The translations under genes and the position numbers were made by a program. A model generated the notes under the pieces. That model saw only the letters and a list, made by a program, of their open reading frames with translations. It did no database searches and had not been told where the DNA came from. From assembly GCA_024635815.1 (NCBI GenBank), contig JAGXIG010000087.1:1-57577 (forward strand): DNA of 57,577 nucleotides, read 5' to 3'. Positions 50,494-57,577 of the stretch are shown piece after piece; position 1 is the stretch's first letter, and each line of letters begins with the position of its first letter. Source of the DNA: Salegentibacter sp. (GTDB lineage: Bacteria > Bacteroidota > Bacteroidia > Flavobacteriales > Flavobacteriaceae).

Positions 50494-51372
50494 ATGAGTA
50501 CAGACACTATAAGCCCCGTAAAAGAAAAACCAAAAGCCAAACCAAAATGGCTAAGGGTAAAACTTCCAACCGGTAAAAAATATACCGAACTTCGCAGCCT
50601 GGTAGACAAATATGATTTGCATACCATTTGTACTTCGGGTAGTTGCCCAAATATGGGTGAATGCTGGAGTGAAGGTACGGCTACCTTTATGATTTTAGGG
50701 AATGTTTGTACCCGTTCCTGCGGGTTTTGCGGTGTAAAAACCGGCCGCCCCGAAACGGTAGACTGGGACGAACCCGAGAAAGTAGCACGTTCTATTAAAA
50801 TTATGGGCATTAAGCACGCCGTAGTAACCAGTGTAGACCGCGACGATCTTAAAGATATGGGATCTATTATTTGGGCAGAAACCGTAAAGGCCATTCGCCG
50901 AATGAATCCTGAAACCACTTTAGAAACTCTTGTCCCAGATTTCCAGGGAAATGAGCGTAATATAGACCGTATTGTAGAAGTAATGCCAGAAGTGGTGTCC
51001 CATAATATGGAAACCGTAAAAAGACTAACCCGCGAAGTTAGAATTCAGGCGAAATACGATCGTAGTCTTGAAGTGCTTCGTTACCTAAAAGATCAGGGAA
51101 TAAATAGAACCAAATCTGGAATTATGCTTGGTCTTGGCGAGCAGGAAGATGAAGTTATTCAAACCCTGCACGATCTAAGAAGTGTAAATGTAGACGTGAT
51201 AACTATTGGCCAATATTTACAACCGAGCAAAAAGCACCTACCGGTAAAACAATTTATTACGCCAGACCAATTTAAGAAATACGAGGCTATTGGTCTTGAT
51301 CTTGGATTTCGTCACGTAGAAAGTAGTGCCCTGGTTCGTTCTTCATATAAAGCTCACAAACATATCGACTAA
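50494..51372 (+). CDS. lipA: lipoyl synthase
   Basis: The 292-aa radical SAM enzyme inserts sulfur into octanoyl-protein. The auxiliary cluster ligands are in [13 protein letters not shown] and the SAM cluster in [15 protein letters not shown] (CxxxCxxC). The rest ([58 protein letters not shown]) is typical. Full length. Probably co-transcribed with gapA, 17 bases downstream. Confidence 0.96.
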   Translation: MSTDTISPVKEKPKAKPKWLRVKLPTGKKYTELRSLVDKYDLHTICTSGSCPNMGECWSEGTATFMILGNVCTRSCGFCGVKTGRPETVDWDEPEKVARSIKIMGIKHAVVTSVDRDDLKDMGSIIWAETVKAIRRMNPETTLETLVPDFQGNERNIDRIVEVMPEVVSHNMETVKRLTREVRIQAKYDRSLEVLRYLKDQGINRTKSGIMLGLGEQEDEVIQTLHDLRSVNVDVITIGQYLQPSKKHLPVKQFITPDQFKKYEAIGLDLGFRHVESSALVRSSYKAHKHID

Positions 51373-51389
51373 GTTTTTTCCAAAACTAA

Positions 51390-52397
51390 ATGAATAAAAG
51401 CATCAATATTGCCATAAACGGTTTTGGCCGTATTGGGCGCAGCCTCTTTAGGCTTTTAATCGAAAATGAGAGCATCAAGGTAGTTGCAATAAACGACCTG
51501 GCTGATGCTAAAACCCTTGCCCATTTATTAAAATACGACAGCATTCACGGTGTTTCCCCAGCTGATATTTCTTGCGAAGGGAATAATATTATAGTAAACG
51601 GTGAGTCAATTCCACTTTTAAACGCTTCCCACCCAAAAGATTTAGACTGGAGCAAATATGAAGTTGATACAGTAATAGAATCTACCGGAAAATTTAAGAC
51701 TTCAAAAGTTCTTGAACATCATATTACCAATGGTGCTAAAAAAGTGATTTTATCGGTTCCACCGGAAGACGATCAGATTAAAATGGTGGTTTTAGGAGTG
51801 AATGAACATATTCTTAATGGTAGTGAAACGATAATTTCCAATGCCAGCTGTACTACCAACAACGCAGCTCCAATGCTGAAATTGATTCACGAGAATTATA
51901 ATATAGAGCAAGCTTATATTACTACAATACATTCCTATACCTCAGACCAAAGTCTGCACGACAAACCTCATCGTGACCTAAGGAGAAGCCGGGCGGCGGC
52001 ACAATCCATAATTCCTACCACTACAGGCGCAGCAAAAGCCTTAACCGGTATTTTTCCGGATATTAGCGATGTTATTGGCGGCTGCGGTATTAGAGTTCCT
52101 GTTCCTAATGGTTCCCTTACCGATATGACCCTTAATGTAAGTAAGGAAACCAATATTGAAGCCATAAACGCGCTTTTTAAGAAAGCTTCCGAAACTTATC
52201 TGAAAGGAATTCTTAGCTATACTGAAGATCCTATCGTCTCTATAGATATTAATAATAACCCGCATTCTTGTATTTTTGATGCACAAATGACTTCGGTAAT
52301 AAGTGGAAAATTAGTTAAAATTATTGGGTGGTACGATAATGAAATCGGGTATTCCAGTCGTCTTATCGATTTAATTTCAATGATTAAGGATAAATAG
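51390..52397 (+). CDS. gapA: glyceraldehyde-3-phosphate dehydrogenase (type I)
   Basis: The 335-aa enzyme oxidises GAP to 1,3-bisphosphoglycerate. INGFGRIGRSLFRLL is the cofactor site, with Asp in AINDL favouring NAD. The catalytic Cys is in ISNASCTTNNAAP near residue 153 and the catalytic His in HSYTSDQSL. RAAAQSIIPTTTGAAKAL and GWYDNEIGYSSRL are standard. Some genomes carry two copies; which one this is cannot be told here. Confidence 0.95.
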   Translation: MNKSINIAINGFGRIGRSLFRLLIENESIKVVAINDLADAKTLAHLLKYDSIHGVSPADISCEGNNIIVNGESIPLLNASHPKDLDWSKYEVDTVIESTGKFKTSKVLEHHITNGAKKVILSVPPEDDQIKMVVLGVNEHILNGSETIISNASCTTNNAAPMLKLIHENYNIEQAYITTIHSYTSDQSLHDKPHRDLRRSRAAAQSIIPTTTGAAKALTGIFPDISDVIGGCGIRVPVPNGSLTDMTLNVSKETNIEAINALFKKASETYLKGILSYTEDPIVSIDINNNPHSCIFDAQMTSVISGKLVKIIGWYDNEIGYSSRLIDLISMIKDK

Positions 52398-52438
52398 CTA
52401 TATTTAGCTCAATTAAGCGTTTAGCTCAATTCCCCTGA

Positions 52439-54664
52439 ATGAAGAACTTTACTTTTATACTACTTTTCGCATTTTGGTGCTCGCTCACTTATGCAATTCA
52501 GCAAGATGAAACCGAAGATTCTCAAATAACCAACGAGAGAATTCAACAATTACTTAACGATGCCGAAGTTTCGGTAAATATGTTGGATTTTGACAATGCC
52601 ATTGAGCAATTAAATTCTTCCCTGGATCTTTCAAAATCTATAAACGATAAACGTTTTATTGCTCTATCTAGCAGTATTTTAGCTAAACTTTATTATCTCA
52701 GACACGATTTTGATAAAGCGATAACCGAGTTACAACGAGCAATTTCAATACAAAGAGAGATTAAGGATGAAGAAGGCCTGGCCTATAGCTATGTGAATTT
52801 CGCAAAAATATTTATGGCTCAAAAGGATAAAACCAGGGCCGATAACTATCTCAATCTTGCAGAAGAATTATATTCAAAATTAGATAACGAGGAATACCTT
52901 GGAATTGTCGCCTTAAACCGCGCCATAAATATCTTAAACTCTCAAGAAGAGGTTGGCAATGCCCTGAACCTTTTACAACAAGCAAAAGATAAACTCGCGG
53001 GGTCTGATAATATGTATGAAATTTCCCGGCTTCACTATTATACTGCCAGAGCTTATATCAATTCAGAAAATTATAAGTTGGCCGAAGAAAACTGCCAAAA
53101 AGTTCTGGACATAGCTTATGCTCAAAATTTTGGAGGAATGATTATGAGCGCCAATAAACTGCTAAGCAAGATTTACGAAAAGAGCGGGGACTATAAAACC
53201 TCTTTAGCCTATATCCAAAAAAGCTATTCCCGGAAAGATTCTATTATTGCCATGAACAATGTAGTTCTCGCAAAAGAAGCTAATGCTAAATTTGGAGTAG
53301 ATGCTTTGCAGAGTAGTTTAAACGAGTTAAGCCTGCAAAATGCAGAGCAAGAAAGAAACCTTAAAGTGAATAAACTCACTACCATCCTAAGTGTGGCCCT
53401 TATCACAATTTTATCGCTGTTAACGCTTTCTCTCTACAAGAACAACAACCTAAGGGCTCGCGCTAACGAGTTGTTACAGAAGAAAAATACCGAATTGACC
53501 AAAGCTAAAGAAAATGCTGAAAAAGCCTCCCTGGCCAAAGCGCAATTCCTTTCTACCATTACTCACGAGCTAAGAACTCCTTTATATGCGGTAACCGGTC
53601 TCACCCATTTATTACTAGAAGAAAGTCCTACCGAAAATCAAAAAGAACATTTGAATTCGCTTAAATTTTCAGGGGAATATTTGCTTTCTCTTATTAATAA
53701 TATTCTAGACCTAAATAAACTTGAAGCCAATAAAGTAGAGATCATGGAAGCTTCTTTTGATCTTGAAAAACGTATTTCTGATGTCTTGGTTGCTCTAAAA
53801 AATTCAGCCGATGAAAAGAATACGGAGATCCATTTTAATTATGATGAGTCTATCCCTCAAGAATTAAAGGGAGACCCACTAAAAATATCTCAAATTCTAA
53901 TAAATCTAATAGGGAATTCTATAAAATTTACTGAAGATGGAGATATATGGATCAATGTCTCTAAAAACAGCCGGGAGGGAAATACCGTCTTACTCGATTT
54001 TGAAATTAAAGATAATGGCGAAGGAATTACCAAAGAAAAGCAAAAAGCCATCTTTGAGAATTTCACCCAGGGTTCTACGCAAATTAATCGCAAATTTGGC
54101 GGCACGGGACTGGGGCTTTCAATTGTAAAAAACCTGCTCAGTTTACTGGGAAGTGAAATTAATTTAGAGAGTGAACTGGGCAAAGGATCTACATTTGCTT
54201 TTCAGTTAAAATTTGAAGCTAAAGAAACCGAGGAAAACCTCAATAACAGTCCGCAAATCGCAACTAAACCGGTTGAAGATAAATTAGAAGGAAAGAAGAT
54301 TCTTATCGTTGAAGACAATAAGATAAACCAAATGATTACCCGGAAGATACTGGAAAAACATGAGGTGATTTGTGAAGTTGCCGATAATGGAACTATCGCT
54401 ATAGAAAAGACCAAAGAAAAAGAATACGACCTTATTCTAATGGATATACATATGCCGGGAATTAGCGGCATTGAAGCCACAAAAGAGATCAGGAAATTTA
54501 ATTCTGAAATCCCCATAGTAGCCTTAACTGCGGTTACTTTAGATGAAAATTTAGATGAATTCTTTTTGAATGGTTTTAGTGAGATAATTCCGAAGCCTTA
54601 TAAAACTGAAGAATTCTTCCTGAAAATCAACAGGCAATTAGCATTTAAAGAAAGCACAGTTTAA
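52439..54664 (+). CDS. hybrid histidine kinase with TPR sensor and receiver
   Basis: The 741-aa protein has a signal peptide (FCWCSLTYA-like, about 20 residues), a periplasmic region of tetratricopeptide-type helices (residues 25-290), a transmembrane helix (LTTILSVALITILSLLTLSLY near 315) and a coiled coil. A HisKA domain follows (FLSTITHELRTPLYAVTGL, His near 381), then an ATPase domain (LIGNSIKFTEDG, IKDNGEGI, FGGTGLGLS) and a C-terminal receiver (ILIVEDNKINQM, MDIHMPG with phosphorylatable Asp). There is no DNA-binding domain, so output must go to another protein. TPR-hybrid kinases often sense cell-envelope or nutrient cues; the signal here is unknown. Confidence 0.92.
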   Translation: MKNFTFILLFAFWCSLTYAIQQDETEDSQITNERIQQLLNDAEVSVNMLDFDNAIEQLNSSLDLSKSINDKRFIALSSSILAKLYYLRHDFDKAITELQRAISIQREIKDEEGLAYSYVNFAKIFMAQKDKTRADNYLNLAEELYSKLDNEEYLGIVALNRAINILNSQEEVGNALNLLQQAKDKLAGSDNMYEISRLHYYTARAYINSENYKLAEENCQKVLDIAYAQNFGGMIMSANKLLSKIYEKSGDYKTSLAYIQKSYSRKDSIIAMNNVVLAKEANAKFGVDALQSSLNELSLQNAEQERNLKVNKLTTILSVALITILSLLTLSLYKNNNLRARANELLQKKNTELTKAKENAEKASLAKAQFLSTITHELRTPLYAVTGLTHLLLEESPTENQKEHLNSLKFSGEYLLSLINNILDLNKLEANKVEIMEASFDLEKRISDVLVALKNSADEKNTEIHFNYDESIPQELKGDPLKISQILINLIGNSIKFTEDGDIWINVSKNSREGNTVLLDFEIKDNGEGITKEKQKAIFENFTQGSTQINRKFGGTGLGLSIVKNLLSLLGSEINLESELGKGSTFAFQLKFEAKETEENLNNSPQIATKPVEDKLEGKKILIVEDNKINQMITRKILEKHEVICEVADNGTIAIEKTKEKEYDLILMDIHMPGISGIEATKEIRKFNSEIPIVALTAVTLDENLDEFFLNGFSEIIPKPYKTEEFFLKINRQLAFKESTV

Positions 54665-54743
54665 TCCTTGGCATACGCTTTGTAACTTACTGGTTAACTG
54701 AATTATATACCAAAGAATACATATATAGTTTGAATTGGCCAAA

Positions 54744-54776
54744 ACAAAAATGCGATGTGAATTCACCTCATTTTTT
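54744..54776. terminator. bidirectional terminator between kinase and lpxK
   Basis: AAAAATG (54746-54752) pairs with CATTTTT (54769-54775), with an inner palindrome GTGAATTCAC; A- and T-runs end the stem on both strands. It overlaps the lpxK stop codon. Confidence 0.6.
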
Positions 54777-55772
54777 ATGTACAAATTTTAATATTTCCTG
54801 CTGAAATTCTGCTTCTTTATTTAAAAATGCCGTTTTTACTGGTAAGTAGAATAGTTGTCCGCTGCTAAAATTATTATGCAAGCGTACGTAATCTTTTTCG
54901 GTGGTTAAGAGCAGTGGCTCATTTTTTAATTGCGTTATTTCGGCTTCAGTGAAATTGTGATGATCTTTAAAGGCGAGATGTTTAAAATCAAGTCCTTTTT
55001 TTTCCAAATAATTTATAAGCGGCTTTGGATTTGCAATTCCGGTAACCAGCGTAAATTTTTTGTCCTTTAAATTGTGTAATTTCTCTTTGGTGCCTTCAGA
55101 AATTATTTCTTTATCATAAGCTATAAAACTAAAATAAAGTTGCTGGTAGTTCTGTAGTTTCAGTTTACGCCTAATCGATTCCATTTCCGGTTGCGTCAGT
55201 TTTGGAGGACACTTAGTAACTACTATTATTTTAGCCCGGTCTGCTCCCACTGTTGGTTCGCGTAAATTCCCGGTAGGCAGCATAAAATCGTTTATATAAA
55301 GATCTCCGTAGGCCGTGAGTAGGATATTAAGCCCCGATTTAACTTTTCTATGTTGAAAAGCATCGTCCAGTAATATTATTTCAGCATTTTGCTCTAGAAG
55401 CTTCGCAATTCCGTTTTGCCTATCGGCATCTACTGCAATCATGGCTTCATTAAACTTTCTTTTAAATTGTAAGGGTTCATCCCCTACTTTGGCTGCGGCT
55501 TCTTCTCCTCTTAGAAGTTTATAGCCTTTACTGCTTCGCTTATAACCTCTGCTTAAAGTCGCAACCTTGAAATCTGATAGTAAAAAATTAAGTAAATATT
55601 CTATCATTGGAGATTTACCCGTTCCTCCTGTCTTTAGGTTTCCCACACATATTACGGGGAGATCATAAGTTTTAGATTTCAGAATTCCGGAGTTATAAAA
55701 CAAATTCCTGGACCAGGTGATAAAACCATATAATAATGCAAAAGGAATCAGCATTTTTCGTAAAATCTTCAT
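54768..55772 (-). CDS. lpxK: tetraacyldisaccharide 4'-kinase
   Basis: The 334-aa inner-membrane kinase phosphorylates the lipid A precursor. A short N-terminal membrane anchor (MLIPFALLYGFITW) precedes the P-loop VGNLKTGGTGKSPMIEYL. LSRGYKRSSKGY, GDEPLQFKRKFN, ILLDDAFQHRKV and TEKDYVRL are family motifs. It shows the organism makes lipid A. Divergent from the Nif3-family gene. Confidence 0.95.
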   Translation of the reverse strand: MKILRKMLIPFALLYGFITWSRNLFYNSGILKSKTYDLPVICVGNLKTGGTGKSPMIEYLLNFLLSDFKVATLSRGYKRSSKGYKLLRGEEAAAKVGDEPLQFKRKFNEAMIAVDADRQNGIAKLLEQNAEIILLDDAFQHRKVKSGLNILLTAYGDLYINDFMLPTGNLREPTVGADRAKIIVVTKCPPKLTQPEMESIRRKLKLQNYQQLYFSFIAYDKEIISEGTKEKLHNLKDKKFTLVTGIANPKPLINYLEKKGLDFKHLAFKDHHNFTEAEITQLKNEPLLLTTEKDYVRLHNNFSSGQLFYLPVKTAFLNKEAEFQQEILKFVHKK

Positions 55773-55792
55773 AAAGGGCGGGCTATAATAAT

Positions 55793-55800
55793 TATATTTG
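55793..55800 (+). promoter_or_regulatory. -7 promoter box ahead of the Nif3 gene
   Basis: TATATTTG, a perfect TAnnTTTG, 76 bases before the ATG. No good -33 was found; weak support. Confidence 0.4.
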
Positions 55801-55876
55801 AAGTTGGGCTGAAATTACAACTACTACGAAATTAATAAAAAGCAACCTGCTACGTTTATAAAAACCGAAAAACAAG

Positions 55877-56971
55877 ATGCTTGTAAAAGAAGTTATTGAT
55901 TTAATTGAAGAATTCGCACCACCTGCATACGCCGAAGATTTTGATAATGTTGGTCTTTTGGTTGGTGATAAAAACGCAACTGTAACCGGTGCGCTTATCA
56001 CTTTAGATACTTTGGAGAGTATTGTAGACGAAGCTATTGAGAAAAACTGCAACCTAATTATTAGTTTTCATCCTATTATATTTTCGGGATTAAAAAAACT
56101 TACCGGAAAAGATTATGTTGAAAAAACAGTAATTAAGGCGATTAAAAACGATATCGCTATTTACGCCATTCATACGGCATTGGACAATCAGTATAAAGGT
56201 GTGAACGATATGATTTCTGAAAAAATAGGTCTTAAAAACCGGGACATCTTAATTCCGCGGAAAAACAGCATAAAGAAACTCACAACTTTTGTCCCCAATG
56301 AACAGGCTTCAGAAGTTCGAAAAGCCCTTTTTGAAGCCGGTGGAGGTAGTATTGGGAATTATGATAATTGTAGTTTCAACCTAAAAGGAGAGGGAAGTTT
56401 TAAACCTAATGAGGAAGCTAATCCCGTTATTGGAAAACACGGGGAAGTACATCTGGAAGAAGAAACGCAAATCGGACTTATTTATCCCGTCCATTTAGAA
56501 AAAAAGATACTTCAAGCCCTTTTTAGTTCACATCCTTATGAAGAAGTAGCGTATGAAGTAACTCCTTTAGAAAATAAAAATCAGCATTTAGGGATGGGAA
56601 TGATTGGTGAATTACAATCTCCTGAAGATGAAAAAAGCTTTTTAGAACGTATAAAAAATGAATTCAATTGCGGCTGTATAAGGCATTCTGAATTCCGTCG
56701 AAAACCGATAAAAAAGGTAGCGGTTTTGGGAGGTAGCGGAAGTTTTGCTATTAACCGGGCTAAAGCCGCCGGCGCCGATATTTACCTTACTGCCGATCTA
56801 AAGTATCACGACTTTTACAAAGCTGATAAAGACTTCATTTTAGCCGATATAGGTCATTATGAAAGTGAGCAATACACAAAAGATTTATTACATTCTTATC
56901 TTACAAAAAAAATTAGTAATTTTGCACTTATTTTAGGAGAGACAAACACCAATCCAATCAAGTATATATAA
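55877..56971 (+). CDS. Nif3-like dinuclear metal-centre protein (YbgI/NIF3)
   Basis: The 364-aa protein has the NIF3 metal-binding pattern: an N-terminal LIEEFAPPAYAEDFDNVGLLVG, LDTLESIVDEAIEKNCNLIISFHPIIFSG (His metal ligands), YAIHTALDN, and a C-terminal AAGADIYLTADLKYHDFY with DIGHYESEQYTKD. The long middle insert (about residues 120-240) is the PII-like domain found in most bacterial members. Function is unclear; a GTP cyclohydrolase or metal-chaperone role has been proposed for relatives. Followed two bases later by a zinc-ribbon protein. Confidence 0.9.
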   Translation: MLVKEVIDLIEEFAPPAYAEDFDNVGLLVGDKNATVTGALITLDTLESIVDEAIEKNCNLIISFHPIIFSGLKKLTGKDYVEKTVIKAIKNDIAIYAIHTALDNQYKGVNDMISEKIGLKNRDILIPRKNSIKKLTTFVPNEQASEVRKALFEAGGGSIGNYDNCSFNLKGEGSFKPNEEANPVIGKHGEVHLEEETQIGLIYPVHLEKKILQALFSSHPYEEVAYEVTPLENKNQHLGMGMIGELQSPEDEKSFLERIKNEFNCGCIRHSEFRRKPIKKVAVLGGSGSFAINRAKAAGADIYLTADLKYHDFYKADKDFILADIGHYESEQYTKDLLHSYLTKKISNFALILGETNTNPIKYI

Positions 56972-56973
56972 CT

Positions 56974-57577
56974 ATGGCAAAAAAGAACGATGTTACTGTA
57001 GAAGACAAGTTAAGAGCGTTGTACGACCTTCAACTGGTTGACTCCAGAATTGACGAAATAAGGAACGTACGCGGAGAGCTTCCGTTAGAAGTGGAAGATT
57101 TGGAGGATGAAGTAGCCGGATTGAGCAAGCGTTTGGACAAGATGGATGCCGATATTGAGGTAATCGAGAACGATATAAAGAGCAAGAAAAATCTTATTGA
57201 TGAGTCTAAAGTGACCATGAAAAAGTATGCTGAGCAGCAAAAAAACGTGCGTAACAACCGCGAATTTAATGCACTTAGTAAAGAAGTTGAATTCCAGGAA
57301 CTGGAAATTGAACTTGCAGAAAAGCATATTAAAGAATACCGCGCTCAAATAGAGCAAAAAAAGGAGGTAATCGCACAAACTCAAGAGCGGTTAACGGATA
57401 GGGAAAAACATTTAACCCACAAAAAAGGGGAACTGGATGCAATTCTTGCTGAAACTCAAAAAGAAGAAGAAATGCTGAGCAAAAAATCTCAGGATTTTGA
57501 AAGCCAGATTGAGGAGCGCCTTATTAGCGCATACAAACGCATTAGAAATAACGTTAAGAATGGTCTTGCAGTAGTTC
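56974..57577 (+). CDS. zinc-ribbon coiled-coil protein, N-terminal part
   Basis: The frame is open from ATG 56974 to the window end (about 201 residues). It begins MAKKNDVTVEDKLRALYDLQ, followed by LVDSRIDEIRNVRGELPLEV and a long coiled coil (EVAGLSKRLDKMDADIEVIE and further). This is the N-terminus of the 'zinc ribbon domain-containing' YlxR/CdsZ-like coiled-coil family; the C4 zinc ribbon would lie just beyond the edge. The start is two bases after the Nif3 stop, so they are co-transcribed, as in related genomes. Confidence 0.85.
   Translation, partial: MAKKNDVTVEDKLRALYDLQLVDSRIDEIRNVRGELPLEVEDLEDEVAGLSKRLDKMDADIEVIENDIKSKKNLIDESKVTMKKYAEQQKNVRNNREFNALSKEVEFQELEIELAEKHIKEYRAQIEQKKEVIAQTQERLTDREKHLTHKKGELDAILAETQKEEEMLSKKSQDFESQIEERLISAYKRIRNNVKNGLAVV

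Overview
The window reads as one stretch of a Flavobacteriaceae chromosome. Supporting signs are the low GC, TAnnTTTG-type -7 promoter boxes, weak or absent Shine-Dalgarno sites, a TonB-dependent receptor with a carboxypeptidase-like N-terminal domain, THX ribosomal protein, YceI pairs, and the 'GxGTxxPxAxLDI' secreted-protein signature. The protein sequences look closest to the Salegentibacter/Gramella/Zunongwangia group, which is an inference made without a database search. There are no tRNA or rRNA genes and no CRISPR array.

Layout. 1-5.2 kb: the 3' part of uvrB, a secreted protein, a rhodanese, then a MarR regulator, nitroreductase and two tandem YceI proteins. 5.3-13.6 kb: a complete trp operon (leader peptide and attenuator, then trpE-G-D-C-F-B-A) followed by a 47-aa protein and THX. 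A GIY-YIG nuclease gene bracketed by short palindromic repeats lies between the attenuator and trpE, and most trp intergenic gaps hold dispersed palindromic repeats. 13.8-15.2 kb: yaaA and a CIA30 protein. 15.5-20.0 kb: a compact NUDIX / PLD-helicase-DUF3427 / HNH cassette that looks like a defence or DNA-processing module. 20.2-23.6 kb: a duplicated unit (TIGR03643-type gene, 100-nt structured repeat, small protein ending in a KMMTN motif) on both sides of a subtilase lipoprotein. 24-34.7 kb: an SDR, a toxin-antitoxin pair with a frameshifted toxin, an RluA-type synthase, a PASTA protein, ddl, coaD, an orphan antitoxin, a TonB receptor, an M14 peptidase and a NUDIX protein. 34.7-44.4 kb: pyrE, SRPBCC, birA, rsfS, ftsH (frameshifted as read), LUD, cdsA, psd, ACBP and valS. 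44.5-57.6 kb: DUF1573, aminotransferase, murB, an orphan TPP riboswitch, fasciclin lipoprotein, glycosyltransferase, sigma factor, lipA, gapA, hybrid histidine kinase, lpxK, Nif3 and the start of a zinc-ribbon coiled-coil protein.

How the parts work together. The trp genes encode all seven activities from chorismate to tryptophan, and a ribosome-mediated attenuator should control them: an 18-aa peptide with three consecutive Trp codons, a 7-bp antiterminator and a 12-bp terminator. The most unusual items are this attenuator separated from trpE by a nuclease/repeat unit, the TPP riboswitch whose only downstream gene is antisense to it, the NUDIX-helicase-HNH cassette, the 98%-identical structured 100-nt repeat flanking a protease, and a repeat that seems to have inserted into a terminator loop. 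Two single-base frameshifts (ftsH and a RelE/ParE toxin) may be real or may be sequence errors; for ftsH an error is more likely, because the gene is normally indispensable.
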